From assembly GCA_017395545.1 (NCBI GenBank), contig JAFPUF010000131.1, positions 1 through 58,571 of the forward strand: a DNA stretch of 58,571 bases, in the 5' to 3' direction. Positions 1 to 8,146 of the stretch are shown piece after piece. The stretch comes from Treponema sp. GTDB lineage: Bacteria > Spirochaetota > Spirochaetia > Treponematales > Treponemataceae. The notes below the pieces were generated by a model that was not told the origin of the DNA, did not search any database, and was given only the letters and a program-made list of their open reading frames with translations. Numbering within the stretch: the stretch's first letter is position 1; each line of letters begins with the position of its first letter. The translations under genes were made by a program, and so were the position numbers.

Positions 1-38
1 CGCTTTCACCCTTTTCATAAAAGCATATCATCTCGCTA

Positions 39-59
39 AAAACTCACCTCGTGAGTTTT
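39..59. other. Perfect 9-bp stem-loop downstream of the GH2 gene
   Basis: AAAACTCAC at 39-47 pairs perfectly with GTGAGTTTT at 51-59 across a 3-base loop. It lies about 60 bases past the stop codon of the leftward glycosidase gene. There is no T-run directly after the stem on either strand, so it is not a textbook intrinsic terminator. The rest of 1-116 holds no gene that I can see. Confidence 0.5.
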
Positions 60-116
60 GCCCCATCGGGTCGCTCGCTATGTCAACAGAAACATCTTTT
101 TTTTATACTTTTTTGA

Positions 117-2444
117 CTACAAAGTGAAGATATTCTGCTCATTTCCCTGCCAGTCGGTGACGAAAAGGGTTCCTTCGCCTGATTTTCCGGTTGATTTTAT
201 GTAGGTTCCGGCCATACCGCCTTTCAGAGAGACGATTTTCGGACCGATGATTTCAATCTCACCTTCTGTCCGGAGGGTTACGCTTTCCTGACAGAACGGC
301 TGGACATTTCCATGCTCATCGACAGCCTTAATAGATACCGAAGAAACGTCATAAGTTGTTTCCTCGATAAGTTCCGCTCTTTTTGCTTCGATTTTAAGTT
401 TTGTTTCCATTGCCGGAGCACGGACTACAGTCTTAACGAGTTTTCCGCCTCTCCATGCCTCAAATTTGTATGAAACAAACCTTGCACCCCAGCCGCTGAT
501 GTATTTTCCGTAAAGGTCGCGCAGATGGTCGGGATTCGTTATTCCCCTCGCCCAAAGTGAAAAACCTTTCAGGATAATTCTGAGCGGAAGATTGTCAACG
601 CCGTACTTCTGAAGGGCAAAAATCATATCCTTTATTTTTTTCGCATTTTTCGGTTTTATTCCGTCCTCATCAGTAAGCCTGTTTCCGATATAATCATCAA
701 TCACAATCGGACCGTGCTTCAGATTTTTATAAGGACTGTCCTTTTTAGTGTATTCCTTGATAAAAACATCATTGACGTACATTTTCACGCTGTCAGCGTT
801 TGTAATTATATAAACATCTCCCCTTACGCTCGCCGGATACTCACCGATATCCATGCTCGAAGAAACCGCCAGAACATCTCCGGTAACTTCAGCGTCTTCC
901 TGACTTCTGTAAACCTCGGCCGCAAGTTTCGGATTTCTGAACATGTCCATTACACCGTGATAGCAGATATAATCTCCGGAACCAAAATCTTTGTGAGTAT
1001 TGTAATCTGTCATACACCAGCCGCTAGAACCCGCAATCTCATCCCGGGAAGCAACAGAATCAAGGACTTTTGCATGCCTCAGTGCGTGTTCCGTACGGAT
1101 TCTCTCGCAGTCAAAAGTCTTCGTCGGGAACATATGTCCGTTGTACTCGGTTATCATATAGCCTTTTTTCGTCGAAGTGACCTTTGATTTCGGAAGACAG
1201 CCGTCGTTCGGCCCCCAGTGAGAAAAATCGTTGAAAGTGTAGACATCCTCAAGAAGGCTGCTGTTTTTAAGGTAACGCACGCCTCCGGTCGGTCTCGTAG
1301 AATCAAGTTCGTGAGCCGCTTCATTTGTTCTTTTGTAGAATTCATCGTCGTCAAGGCTTTCGTTGATACGCACGCCCCAGATAAAGATTGACGGATGATT
1401 TCTGTACTGCAGAACCATTTCGCGCACATTCTGAACCGCTTTTTCTTTCCATTCAGCGTTTCCGATATGCTGCCAGCCTGGAATTTCTGTAAAAACAAGA
1501 AGTCCGATTTCATCACACCTGTCGATAAAATGCTGACTCTGAGGATAGTGCGAAGTGCGGACTTCATTCAGCCCCAGCTCATATTTTAAGATATCTGCGT
1601 CTTCCCTCTGCATATTTTTCGGCATCGCATACCCGATGTACGGCCACGCCTGATGACGGTTGAGTCCCCGGATTTTGACCTTCTGCCCGTTCAGATAAAA
1701 TCCCGACTCATCAAAACGAATGTCCCGGAAACCGAACCTGGTTTCTTTCGTATCAAGGAGATTATCGTTTTCGTCAAAAAGAGAGGTCTCAAGAACATAA
1801 AGATACGGCTCATCAAGACTCCACATTTTGATTTCATTTTTCGGATCTGTCGTGAAAGGAGCGTTTTCTGCGGCTTTCAGTTCATTTCGTATTTTTCCGC
1901 TTCCGCCTGAGACCTTAACTTCTGCCTCGTATTCAGTACCGTGCGTCTTTACGAAAACATCTTCGATAAAAACAGGATTTTTGACTTCGAGATAAACCTC
2001 CCGGTAAAGGCCGCCATACGTCATGTAATCGACGACAAAACCGAAAGGCGGCTGATTCAGCTCTTCGCGGCTGTCAAGGCGGATTACGAGAAGATTTTCC
2101 CCGCCGTTATGCTTGAGATTATCCGTTAAATCCACGGTAAAAGCAGTGTATCCGCATTCATGAACGGCAAGTTTTTCTCCGTTCAGATAAACTTCGGCCT
2201 TATGGGCAGCTCCCTCAACCGTAAGGAAAACTTTTTTTCCAGCCCACTCCCCGTCCGTCCTGAAAAAACGGCGGTAGGCTGCATCTTTCTGATAAATCTC
2301 AGTGGAAAAAGAATTAAAAGGTGTCTGCGAAAAACTGTGAGGAAGGCGAACTTTCTCGAAATCTCCAGTAAAATCCTGATTCTTCATTTCAGACAAAAAA
2401 ACAGGGGAATATTCCCAATCATTATTTAAATATACTCGTGACAT
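117..2444 (-). CDS. Glycoside hydrolase family 2 (beta-galactosidase/beta-glucuronidase-like)
   Basis: A 775-residue glycosidase of the GH2 retaining family. The N-terminal sugar-binding jelly roll (about residues 1-160) and immunoglobulin-like domain (160-245) are followed by a TIM barrel. In the barrel, the Asn-Glu pair at 361-362 is the expected acid/base and Glu433 in ITEYNGH is the expected nucleophile. The C-terminal part carries a further beta-sandwich. No signal peptide is visible, so it is probably cytoplasmic and acts on imported oligosaccharides. Substrate cannot be decided: galactosides and glucuronides are both possible. The ATG has no Shine-Dalgarno sequence; TATAAT ends six bases upstream. 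It is divergent from the nuclease gene and stands alone, without a sugar transporter beside it. Confidence 0.9.
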   Translation of the reverse strand: MSRVYLNNDWEYSPVFLSEMKNQDFTGDFEKVRLPHSFSQTPFNSFSTEIYQKDAAYRRFFRTDGEWAGKKVFLTVEGAAHKAEVYLNGEKLAVHECGYTAFTVDLTDNLKHNGGENLLVIRLDSREELNQPPFGFVVDYMTYGGLYREVYLEVKNPVFIEDVFVKTHGTEYEAEVKVSGGSGKIRNELKAAENAPFTTDPKNEIKMWSLDEPYLYVLETSLFDENDNLLDTKETRFGFRDIRFDESGFYLNGQKVKIRGLNRHQAWPYIGYAMPKNMQREDADILKYELGLNEVRTSHYPQSQHFIDRCDEIGLLVFTEIPGWQHIGNAEWKEKAVQNVREMVLQYRNHPSIFIWGVRINESLDDDEFYKRTNEAAHELDSTRPTGGVRYLKNSSLLEDVYTFNDFSHWGPNDGCLPKSKVTSTKKGYMITEYNGHMFPTKTFDCERIRTEHALRHAKVLDSVASRDEIAGSSGWCMTDYNTHKDFGSGDYICYHGVMDMFRNPKLAAEVYRSQEDAEVTGDVLAVSSSMDIGEYPASVRGDVYIITNADSVKMYVNDVFIKEYTKKDSPYKNLKHGPIVIDDYIGNRLTDEDGIKPKNAKKIKDMIFALQKYGVDNLPLRIILKGFSLWARGITNPDHLRDLYGKYISGWGARFVSYKFEAWRGGKLVKTVVRAPAMETKLKIEAKRAELIEETTYDVSSVSIKAVDEHGNVQPFCQESVTLRTEGEIEIIGPKIVSLKGGMAGTYIKSTGKSGEGTLFVTDWQGNEQNIFTL

Positions 2445-2450
2445 AATTTA

Positions 2451-2479
2451 ATTATAAACTGAAAAAACCGGATTGAAAA
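2451..2479 (-). promoter_or_regulatory. Sigma70-type promoter of the GH2 gene, predicted leaderless
   Basis: On the minus strand, TTTTCA (2474-2479) and TATAAT (2451-2456) are separated by 17 bp. Six bases separate the -10 from the ATG at 2444, so transcription would start on the A of the start codon. No Shine-Dalgarno sequence can fit. Confidence 0.6.
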
Positions 2480-2541
2480 CAAAAACTTATGCGGCCTGAC
2501 GAAATGCGGCTGTGAAAAATGATAACAAAATTTCACAGAAT

Positions 2542-2570
2542 CTGACACAAAACGACCGCTGTGCTATAAT
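2542..2570 (+). promoter_or_regulatory. Sigma70-type promoter of the nuclease gene, predicted leaderless
   Basis: CTGACA (2542-2547), a 17-bp spacer and TATAAT (2565-2570) give a near-consensus promoter. The ATG at 2577 follows after six bases, which is the expected transcription start. Confidence 0.65.
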
Positions 2571-2576
2571 GAAACT

Positions 2577-3527
2577 ATGGCTAAAAAACGAAAATCAAGA
2601 AAAAACAGACAGAACCGCCCTTTTCCCCTTTTTCTTCTGACCGTCGCAATTCTTATACTTATTGGTGTATATTCTTACAGAACAAACCCGCAGTTCAGAA
2701 AAAATATTGACCAGACAGTCTCCTTTGTCACCGGGCAAACGAATGATGGAACAAATCAAAAAAACACGGCTCCAAAAACCGCCCCGTCCCCTTCACTAGT
2801 TGCACTTCCAGATGGACTTGAAACTCCTGTCTGCCCGGCAAAAAGCCACAAACAGGATCATCAGATACGCAATTTTAAAAATTATTCTATCTGCTACCGT
2901 GAAAGCTATGAGCAGGCAGAATGGAGCGCCTACTGTCTCACCGAAGACGAACTTGTAAAAAACGCAGGCCGTACAGACGATTTCAGAATCGACCCACAGA
3001 TTCTGACAGGCTCCGCCACACCAGTTGACTACAAAAAATCCGGCTACGACAGGGGACATCTTTCACCTGCAGCAGATTTTGCGTTCGACCAGGATGCAAT
3101 GAGCGAGACATTTTTTATGAGCAATATGAGTCCACAGACTGGAGGATTGAACCGGGGAATCTGGAAAGACCTTGAAAGCGAAGTGCGTGTCTGGGCAAAA
3201 AAATACGGACGGGTCTATGTAGTCTCAGGCCCCGTCCTCGAAAAAAGCGCAGATTCATACAAATCAATCGGAGAAAATCATGTCGCCGTTCCGGAATTCT
3301 ACTACAAAGTAATCTTAGCCCCGCTTTACGCTGACGAATCAGACAGGGCAACTCCTGAAGATGCAGAAAGCATAACTACAATGGCATACATCTTCCCAAA
3401 TAAAAAATGTGACGGCACAATCAATGATTACGCCGTCACGGTTGATGAAGTCGAAAAAAGAACTAACTTAGATTTTTTCTCCCTGCTCGATGACAGCATC
3501 GAAGAAAAAATCGAATCAGCCAGATAA
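2577..3527 (+). CDS. Membrane-anchored DNA/RNA non-specific endonuclease (NucA family)
   Basis: A 316-residue beta-beta-alpha-metal nuclease. A basic N-terminus (Lys/Arg-rich residues 2-14) precedes one hydrophobic segment at about 15-34, so the catalytic part should sit outside the cytoplasmic membrane. The family signature DRGH is at residues 158-161 and is followed by LSPAAD. The metal-binding Asn is N192 in the segment NMSPQTGGLNRGIW. Both match the NucA/endonuclease G family, which degrades DNA and RNA non-specifically. A plausible role is scavenging extracellular nucleic acid, perhaps together with the nearby nucleoside phosphorylase. The start follows a strong promoter by six bases without a ribosome binding site. 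The gene converges on lysA with two bases between the stops. Confidence 0.88.
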   Translation: MAKKRKSRKNRQNRPFPLFLLTVAILILIGVYSYRTNPQFRKNIDQTVSFVTGQTNDGTNQKNTAPKTAPSPSLVALPDGLETPVCPAKSHKQDHQIRNFKNYSICYRESYEQAEWSAYCLTEDELVKNAGRTDDFRIDPQILTGSATPVDYKKSGYDRGHLSPAADFAFDQDAMSETFFMSNMSPQTGGLNRGIWKDLESEVRVWAKKYGRVYVVSGPVLEKSADSYKSIGENHVAVPEFYYKVILAPLYADESDRATPEDAESITTMAYIFPNKKCDGTINDYAVTVDEVEKRTNLDFFSLLDDSIEEKIESAR

Positions 3528-3529
3528 AA

Positions 3530-4798
3530 CTACGCCTCAAAATCATCCAGTCCGCCCAGATCGAGAGTTGAGAACAAGTCATCAATCGTCTCGCGGCGGC
3601 GGATTTCTTTTACGCTTCCATCTTCCCGCAGTAAAAGCTCACCGCAGCGGAGTTTTCCGTTGTAGTTAAAGCCCATTGCCCGACCGTGAGCACCTGCATC
3701 ATGAATAATCACCAGGTCTCCCATATCGATTTTTGGAAGAGGCCGCTGAACAGCAAACTTATCGCAGTTTTCACAAAGAGAGCCGACAACATCGTAAACA
3801 TGATCTTTAGGAGCGTTTTCTTTTCCGCTAACCGTGACCTCGTGATATGCTCCGTACATTCCAGGTCGCATCAAGTCGGCCATGCAGGAATCCAGACCGA
3901 TGTACTCACGGTAGATGTGTTTTTCGTGGATTGCCTTCGCAACGAGCCAGCCGTAAGGACCTGTAATCGGTCGTCCGCATTCCCAGCAGATTTCAAGAGG
4001 ATCAAGACCTGCAGGAACAACAACACGGTCATATTCCGCACGAATTTTTTTTGCCACTTCATCGTAATCAACAGCCTTCTGCTCAGGTTTGTAAGGAATT
4101 CCAAGTCCACCGCCCAAATCAACGAATTCAATCCGAACGCCGGTCTTTTCTTTTACTTCAGCCGCAAGTTCAAACACAAGTTTCGCAGTATCAACGAAAA
4201 AATCAGGGTTGAGTTCGTTTGAGGCAACCATTGTATGAAGGCCAAAGTGCTGAACACCCTCTTCCTTGCAGATTTTGTAGGCTTCAATCATCTGCTCACG
4301 GGTAAGTCCGTATTTTGCCTCTTCCGGCTTTCCGATGATAGAATTGCAGCCGTGTTTTAGGGGGCCCGGGTTGTAGCGGAAGCAGATTGTGTCAGGCAAT
4401 TTTCCGCCCAGAGCTTCTTTTAAGAACGGAATGTGCGTGATGTCATCAAGATTGATGATATTTCCGTTTGCAGCGGCATATTTGTATTCGTTTGCAGGAG
4501 TTTCGTTCGAAGTGAACATTACATGCTTTCCTTTGATTCCGCTCATTGAAGAAAGCATAAGCTCAGGAAGGCTCGAACAGTCCGCACCACAGCCCTCGCT
4601 TGCAAGAACTTTCAGAATGTAAGGGTTCGGGCAGGCTTTTACGGCAAAATACTCGCGGAAAGCAGGAAAAATCGAGAATGCCTTTGTAAAGCGGCGCATA
4701 TTCTCTCGTATTGCTTTTTCGTCGTAAAGATAGAACGGTGTCGGAAATTTTTCGGCCAGTTTCGTAAGTTCGTCGTGATTAAGGGGGAATGTTTTCAT
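3530..4798 (-). CDS. lysA: Diaminopimelate decarboxylase-like, PLP-dependent
   Basis: A fold-III PLP decarboxylase of 422 residues. Lys54 in FAVKACP is the PLP lysine. A glycine-rich phosphate-binding segment (DLGGGLG) and the C-terminal Cys-Glu-Asn-Cys-Asp motif that supplies the active-site cysteine follow. Diaminopimelate decarboxylase makes lysine from meso-diaminopimelate in the cytoplasm; dapA and asd lie 1-3 kb away and support this. Carboxynorspermidine decarboxylase is a related alternative. An upstream in-frame extension exists to 4879, but the ATG at 4798 is preceded by AAAGGA at good spacing. The extension also runs through a GC-rich repeat element, so the shorter form is chosen. 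Confidence 0.85.
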   Translation of the reverse strand: MKTFPLNHDELTKLAEKFPTPFYLYDEKAIRENMRRFTKAFSIFPAFREYFAVKACPNPYILKVLASEGCGADCSSLPELMLSSMSGIKGKHVMFTSNETPANEYKYAAANGNIINLDDITHIPFLKEALGGKLPDTICFRYNPGPLKHGCNSIIGKPEEAKYGLTREQMIEAYKICKEEGVQHFGLHTMVASNELNPDFFVDTAKLVFELAAEVKEKTGVRIEFVDLGGGLGIPYKPEQKAVDYDEVAKKIRAEYDRVVVPAGLDPLEICWECGRPITGPYGWLVAKAIHEKHIYREYIGLDSCMADLMRPGMYGAYHEVTVSGKENAPKDHVYDVVGSLCENCDKFAVQRPLPKIDMGDLVIIHDAGAHGRAMGFNYNGKLRCGELLLREDGSVKEIRRRETIDDLFSTLDLGGLDDFEA

Positions 4799-4840
4799 TT
4801 TTTTTTCCTTTTGGGCACATCCGCCGCTTCGCGCCGGTCG

Positions 4841-4900
4841 GGCTTTCCGTGGTTCCGCTTTCGCTTCATTGCTACGCAACGCTTCGCGCCACTACAATCC
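4841..4900 (-). repeat. GC-rich interspersed element, copy A
   Basis: Read on the minus strand, this GC-rich block starts with GGATTGTAGTGGCG and ends with CGGAACCACGGAAAGCC. The element at 56589-56693 has the same head and tail with a longer, different middle. It sits between lysA and its upstream neighbour and stands out from the A/T-rich flanks. It contains repeated CGAAGC words, which continue to about 4821. Confidence 0.5.
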
Positions 4901-4950
4901 CTTGTGCTCGGCTTATTCTACATTTTTCTAGCATTTTTGAAAATATATGT

Positions 4951-4956
4951 TAAAAT
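4951..4956 (+). promoter_or_regulatory. Candidate -10 box of deoD, predicted leaderless
   Basis: TAAAAT ends six bases before the deoD ATG at 4963 and no Shine-Dalgarno sequence is present. The -35 region (about 4928-4933) is weak, so this call rests mainly on the spacing seen in the other leaderless candidates. Confidence 0.4.
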
Positions 4957-4962
4957 AAAATT

Positions 4963-5673
4963 ATGAGTACACATATAAACGCACCGGAAGGTGCAATCGC
5001 TCCAAATGTGTTGCTTCCAGGCGACCCTTTGCGGGCAAAATTTATCGCAGAAAATTTCTTAGAAAACGCAAAGTGCTATAACGAAGTACGGGGTATGTTC
5101 GGCTTCACCGGCACTTACAAGGGCGTTCCCGTAAGCGTTCAGGGAACTGGAATGGGTCAGCCGTCGCTTTCGATTTACGCCACCGAGCTTTTTAAGTTCT
5201 ACAATGTTCAGACCGCAATCCGTGTAGGCACATGCGGAGCCGTGAGCGAGAATATTAAGCTCCGTGACACGATTCTCGTTCAGTCAGCCTGCTCCGATTC
5301 CTGCCTTTTGAACCAGCGCTTCGGCAACATGCATTTTGCCCCCACGGCAAACTTCGAGCTTGTTCGTGCCGCCGACAAAATTGCCTCAGAAATGGGAATC
5401 CGCTATTCTGTAGGCTCAGTCACTTCAAGCGATTTCTTCTACGACAAAAAAGACAACTGGAAGCTCTGGGCTGAATACGGCGTTCTCGGAATCGAAATGG
5501 AAAGCGCCGAGCTTTTCACCCTGGCCGCAGAATACAAAAGACGCGCCATGGCAATCATGACCGTAAGCGACCACATCCTCCTGGGCGGAGCCACCACAGC
5601 CGAAGAGCGCCAGACAACCTTCACCAACATGATGAAAGTCGCTCTGGAAACGATTGTGGCAACCCAGAAATAA
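4963..5673 (+). CDS. deoD: Purine-nucleoside phosphorylase, DeoD type
   Basis: A 236-residue hexameric-type purine nucleoside phosphorylase. It cleaves purine (deoxy)nucleosides with phosphate to the base and (deoxy)ribose 1-phosphate. The phosphate-binding LPGDPLRAK segment (18-26), Arg43 in the EVRGM motif, the IRVGTCGAV strand, the purine-site EMES segment and the catalytic Asp in TVSDH are all present. Length and sequence match the bacterial DeoD family closely. It stands alone on the plus strand between lysA and asd, which run leftward. It is probably part of nucleoside salvage, with the uridine phosphorylase at 43.3 kb serving pyrimidines. There is no ribosome binding site; see the leaderless finding. 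Confidence 0.95.
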   Translation: MSTHINAPEGAIAPNVLLPGDPLRAKFIAENFLENAKCYNEVRGMFGFTGTYKGVPVSVQGTGMGQPSLSIYATELFKFYNVQTAIRVGTCGAVSENIKLRDTILVQSACSDSCLLNQRFGNMHFAPTANFELVRAADKIASEMGIRYSVGSVTSSDFFYDKKDNWKLWAEYGVLGIEMESAELFTLAAEYKRRAMAIMTVSDHILLGGATTAEERQTTFTNMMKVALETIVATQK

Positions 5674-5680
5674 AAAAATA

Positions 5681-5750
5681 AACCACAGATGTCACAGATT
5701 ACACAGATTAAAAATTTATAATCTGTGACATCTGTGTAATCTGTGGTTTT
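5681..5750. repeat. CACAGATTA-type interspersed inverted repeat
   Basis: Repeated ACAGATTA/ACAGATGT words at 9-10-base intervals form a left arm (5681-5711). A right arm (about 5718-5750) is their reverse complement, giving a long imperfect hairpin just after deoD. The order of the ACAGATTA and ACAGATGT units differs between the arms. Related copies occur at 7029, 26125, 34371 and 58163. It may act as a transcription end for deoD. Confidence 0.7.
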
Positions 5751-5910
5751 AATTTGCTTTTTATTGATGCGGCTTCCGTGCCGCTAGTTTTTAGTCAAAA
5801 AATCCGTCGTAGGAATTACCTCCTGTAATTCCTACTAACGAGTTTTGGACAAGCCAAAACTCGCGGCATTAGTTTGCTTTTTTTGTGACGCGGCATCCTT
5901 GCCGCTGCCG
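5751..5910. other. Stem-loop cluster and duplicated asd 3' end
   Basis: Four stem-loops stand in a row: GCGGC/GCCGC at 5769-5784, an 11-bp perfect stem at 5809-5835, a 10-bp perfect stem at 5839-5863, and GCGGC/GCCGC at 5890-5905. The first and last lie in two similar stretches, about 5752-5807 and 5872-5930. The second of these includes the end of asd. On the minus strand both read GGATT.TTTGACTA followed by a GCGGCA..GCCGC hairpin. The block therefore looks like a local duplication of the asd terminus with two extra hairpins between the copies. Confidence 0.6.
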
Positions 5911-7008
5911 CTAGTCAAAGAATCCTTTTGCTTTGAGCAGCTCTGCGTTCAGGATTCCGCCCAGGGCGGCTCCTCGCTTTGTGTTGTGGCTCAATGCTAC
6001 GAACTTGATGTCGAACACATTGCATTTGCGGAGGCGGCCGAGAACACAGGCCATGCCTTTTTCTGTGTCGCGGTCACGGTTTGGCTGCGGGCGGTTTTCT
6101 TCCTCCCGGTAAACAATCGGATGCTCCGGTGCGCTTGGGAGCTTGAGCTCCTGTGGCAAAGAAGTGAATTCTTTCCATACACGAAGAACTTCCTCAAGGC
6201 TTGGCTTTTTGTCTTCCGGCAAGTCGAACTCAAGGTTTACGCTTGCAGTGTGTCCGTCGATTACAGGAACGCGGGTACAGGTTGAAGAAACGATGGGGCC
6301 TTTTGCATTCTCAATCTTTCCGTCTTTTACAGAACCCAAAATCTTGAGACATTCTTTTTCTGTTTTTTCTTCCTCACCGCCAATGTATGGAACGATGTTA
6401 TCAATCATGTCGAAACTTGGAACGCCAGGGTATCCGGCTCCGCTGACGGCCTGCAAAGTTGTTACGATCATGCGCTTAACAGGGTAGCCTGCCTTCTGCA
6501 AGGCGTAGAGCGGCATCATGTAAGTCTGAAGAGAGCAGTTTGGTTTTACTGCAACAAAGCCCTTGTCCCAGCCGTGATGTTTTTTCTGCTCAGCGATTAC
6601 ATCAAGGTGTGAGTAGTTGATTTCTGGAATCAGCATCGGAACGTCTTCAGTCCAGCGGTTTGCGCTTGCGTTTGAAACAACCGGGATTCCTTCTGCTGCA
6701 TAAGCGGCTTCCAGAGCCTTTATTTCGTCTTTTCCCATTTCCAAAGCCGAGAAAACGAAACGGCATTTACCCAGAGCGGCTTTCGGGTCGTTTGCATCCT
6801 GAACGATTAAATCTTTTACATCAGCTGGGATATTAGCTCCGATGAGCCAGCGGTTAGCGACAGCCTCTTTGTAAGCCTTTCCAGCCGAGCGAGGTGAAGC
6901 CGCAACATAAGTTACCTTAAACCAGGGGTGATTTTCCAGCAATTTAATATAGCGCTGACCGACCATACCAGTTGCGCCCAAAACACCAACATTAATCTTA
7001 TCTGCCAT
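5911..7008 (-). CDS. asd: Aspartate-semialdehyde dehydrogenase
   Basis: A 365-residue NADPH-dependent dehydrogenase that reduces aspartyl phosphate to aspartate semialdehyde, the branch point to lysine/diaminopimelate, threonine and methionine. The N-terminal Rossmann motif GVLGATGMVGQ (8-18) and the catalytic Cys158 in KPNCSL are present, as is a conserved His in DGHTASV. The sequence resembles the archaeal/fungal-type branch. An upstream ATG at 7035 is in frame, but GGAG lies correctly before the ATG at 7008. dapA, the next enzyme, is just upstream on the same strand. The 148-base gap between them is mostly filled by a CACAGATTA inverted repeat. Confidence 0.95.
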   Translation of the reverse strand: MADKINVGVLGATGMVGQRYIKLLENHPWFKVTYVAASPRSAGKAYKEAVANRWLIGANIPADVKDLIVQDANDPKAALGKCRFVFSALEMGKDEIKALEAAYAAEGIPVVSNASANRWTEDVPMLIPEINYSHLDVIAEQKKHHGWDKGFVAVKPNCSLQTYMMPLYALQKAGYPVKRMIVTTLQAVSGAGYPGVPSFDMIDNIVPYIGGEEEKTEKECLKILGSVKDGKIENAKGPIVSSTCTRVPVIDGHTASVNLEFDLPEDKKPSLEEVLRVWKEFTSLPQELKLPSAPEHPIVYREEENRPQPNRDRDTEKGMACVLGRLRKCNVFDIKFVALSHNTKRGAALGGILNAELLKAKGFFD

Positions 7009-7028
7009 AATAATTTCTCCTAGAATTT

Positions 7029-7153
7029 GAACCACAGATTAACACAGATTACACGGATTAAAGTCTTTATCATACGAAAATCTTTCTTATTATTACGAAG
7101 GATTTTTAATTAGGAATTCGAAATCTGTGCCATCTGTGTAATCTGTGGTTTTT
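7029..7153. repeat. CACAGATTA-type inverted repeat between dapA and asd
   Basis: The left arm (7029-7062) holds three ACAGATTA/ACGGATTA words. The right arm (7121-7153) holds the reverse-complement words ATCTGTG. A 58-base A/T-rich loop separates them. It fills almost the whole space between dapA and asd, so it would be transcribed if the two form an operon. Confidence 0.65.
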
Positions 7154-7156
7154 ATA

Positions 7157-8071
7157 TTACAAATTACACTCAGCGAGTGCTTTTTCGATTACTTTTTTTG
7201 CGTCGTCTGTTACATCAACCAAAGGCAAGCGGCATGGACCGGCCGGCAGCTTCTTTACGTTCATGGCGTATTTGATTGAAGTCGGGTTTCCGTCAACGAA
7301 GGCTGCCTTGAAGAACGGCATGAGACGATAGTGAATTTTTCTTGCGCCCTCAAGGTCTCCGTTAAGAGCCTTGTTTGCCATCTCTGTGACAATCGCTGGT
7401 GCGAGGTTTGAGACAACAGAAATGATTCCGTCTCCGCCCATCGCAATCAATGGCAAGGTGAGACCGTCATCACCGCTCAAAACGGCGAAATCAGGCTTCT
7501 TCGACTTAATCTGTGCGATTACATCCATCATCTGATTGATGTTTCCGCTTGCTTCCTTTACGCCAACGATGTTCGGAAGCTCTGCGATTCGTGCCAGAGT
7601 GTCGGTTGTGATGTTAGTGCCTGTTCGGCCCTGAATATTGTAAACAACGATTGGAAGACCGACCTTTGAAACTGCCTCAAAGTGGCGGAAAATTCCCTCT
7701 TTTGAAGGTTTGTTGTAGTATGGGGTGACGACCAGTGCTGCGTCTGCCCCGGCTTTTTTTGCGCGCTCGCAGTATTTGACTGCATCTTTAGTGTTGTTGC
7801 TTCCCGCTCCGAGAACGACAGGGATTTTTTTGCCCGATTTTTTCTCGAAAGATTTGACTTCTTCCATGACAATCGAAATGAGTTTGTCCTCTTCTGAGCC
7901 TGGAGTCTCGTCAAGTGTGGGAGTTTCAGCTGTAGTTCCAAGCGGAACAAGACCATCAATGCCCTGCTCAAGCTGGAAGATAACATTCTTTCTGAAACCT
8001 TCGTAATCCACCGATCCGTCCTGGTTCATCGGTGTGATCATAGCTGTAAATGCACCGCGCAATTTTAACAT
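7157..8071 (-). CDS. dapA: 4-hydroxy-tetrahydrodipicolinate synthase
   Basis: A 304-residue Schiff-base aldolase that condenses pyruvate with aspartate semialdehyde, the first committed step to diaminopimelate. Lys172 in VGVKEASG is the Schiff-base lysine. Tyr144 in VVYNIQGRTG and the GTTAE segment (45-49) complete the usual active site. Length is normal for the family. GAGG sits a few bases before the ATG. asd, which makes its substrate, follows downstream on the same strand. The pair, with lysA nearby, supplies diaminopimelate (or lysine) for the cell wall. Confidence 0.95.
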   Translation of the reverse strand: MLKLRGAFTAMITPMNQDGSVDYEGFRKNVIFQLEQGIDGLVPLGTTAETPTLDETPGSEEDKLISIVMEEVKSFEKKSGKKIPVVLGAGSNNTKDAVKYCERAKKAGADAALVVTPYYNKPSKEGIFRHFEAVSKVGLPIVVYNIQGRTGTNITTDTLARIAELPNIVGVKEASGNINQMMDVIAQIKSKKPDFAVLSGDDGLTLPLIAMGGDGIISVVSNLAPAIVTEMANKALNGDLEGARKIHYRLMPFFKAAFVDGNPTSIKYAMNVKKLPAGPCRLPLVDVTDDAKKVIEKALAECNL

Positions 8072-8146
8072 TTTTTAACCTCGTTTTGATGAGTAAAACT
8101 GCGGATATTTTAATGAAAAATCAAGAAATATACAACGAGAAGTTTT

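Noticed and set aside
3686..4222. Plus-strand frame opposite lysA
   Set aside because: A shadow of the PLP decarboxylase; no start signals or known pattern.
4799..4879. N-terminal extension of lysA
   Set aside because: The extension is encoded by the GC-rich repeat, and a good ribosome binding site precedes the internal ATG at 4798.
5681..7153. Regularly spaced CACAGATTA words taken as a CRISPR array
   Set aside because: The unit spacing is 9-10 bases with no spacers, the arms are inverted, and no cas genes are present.
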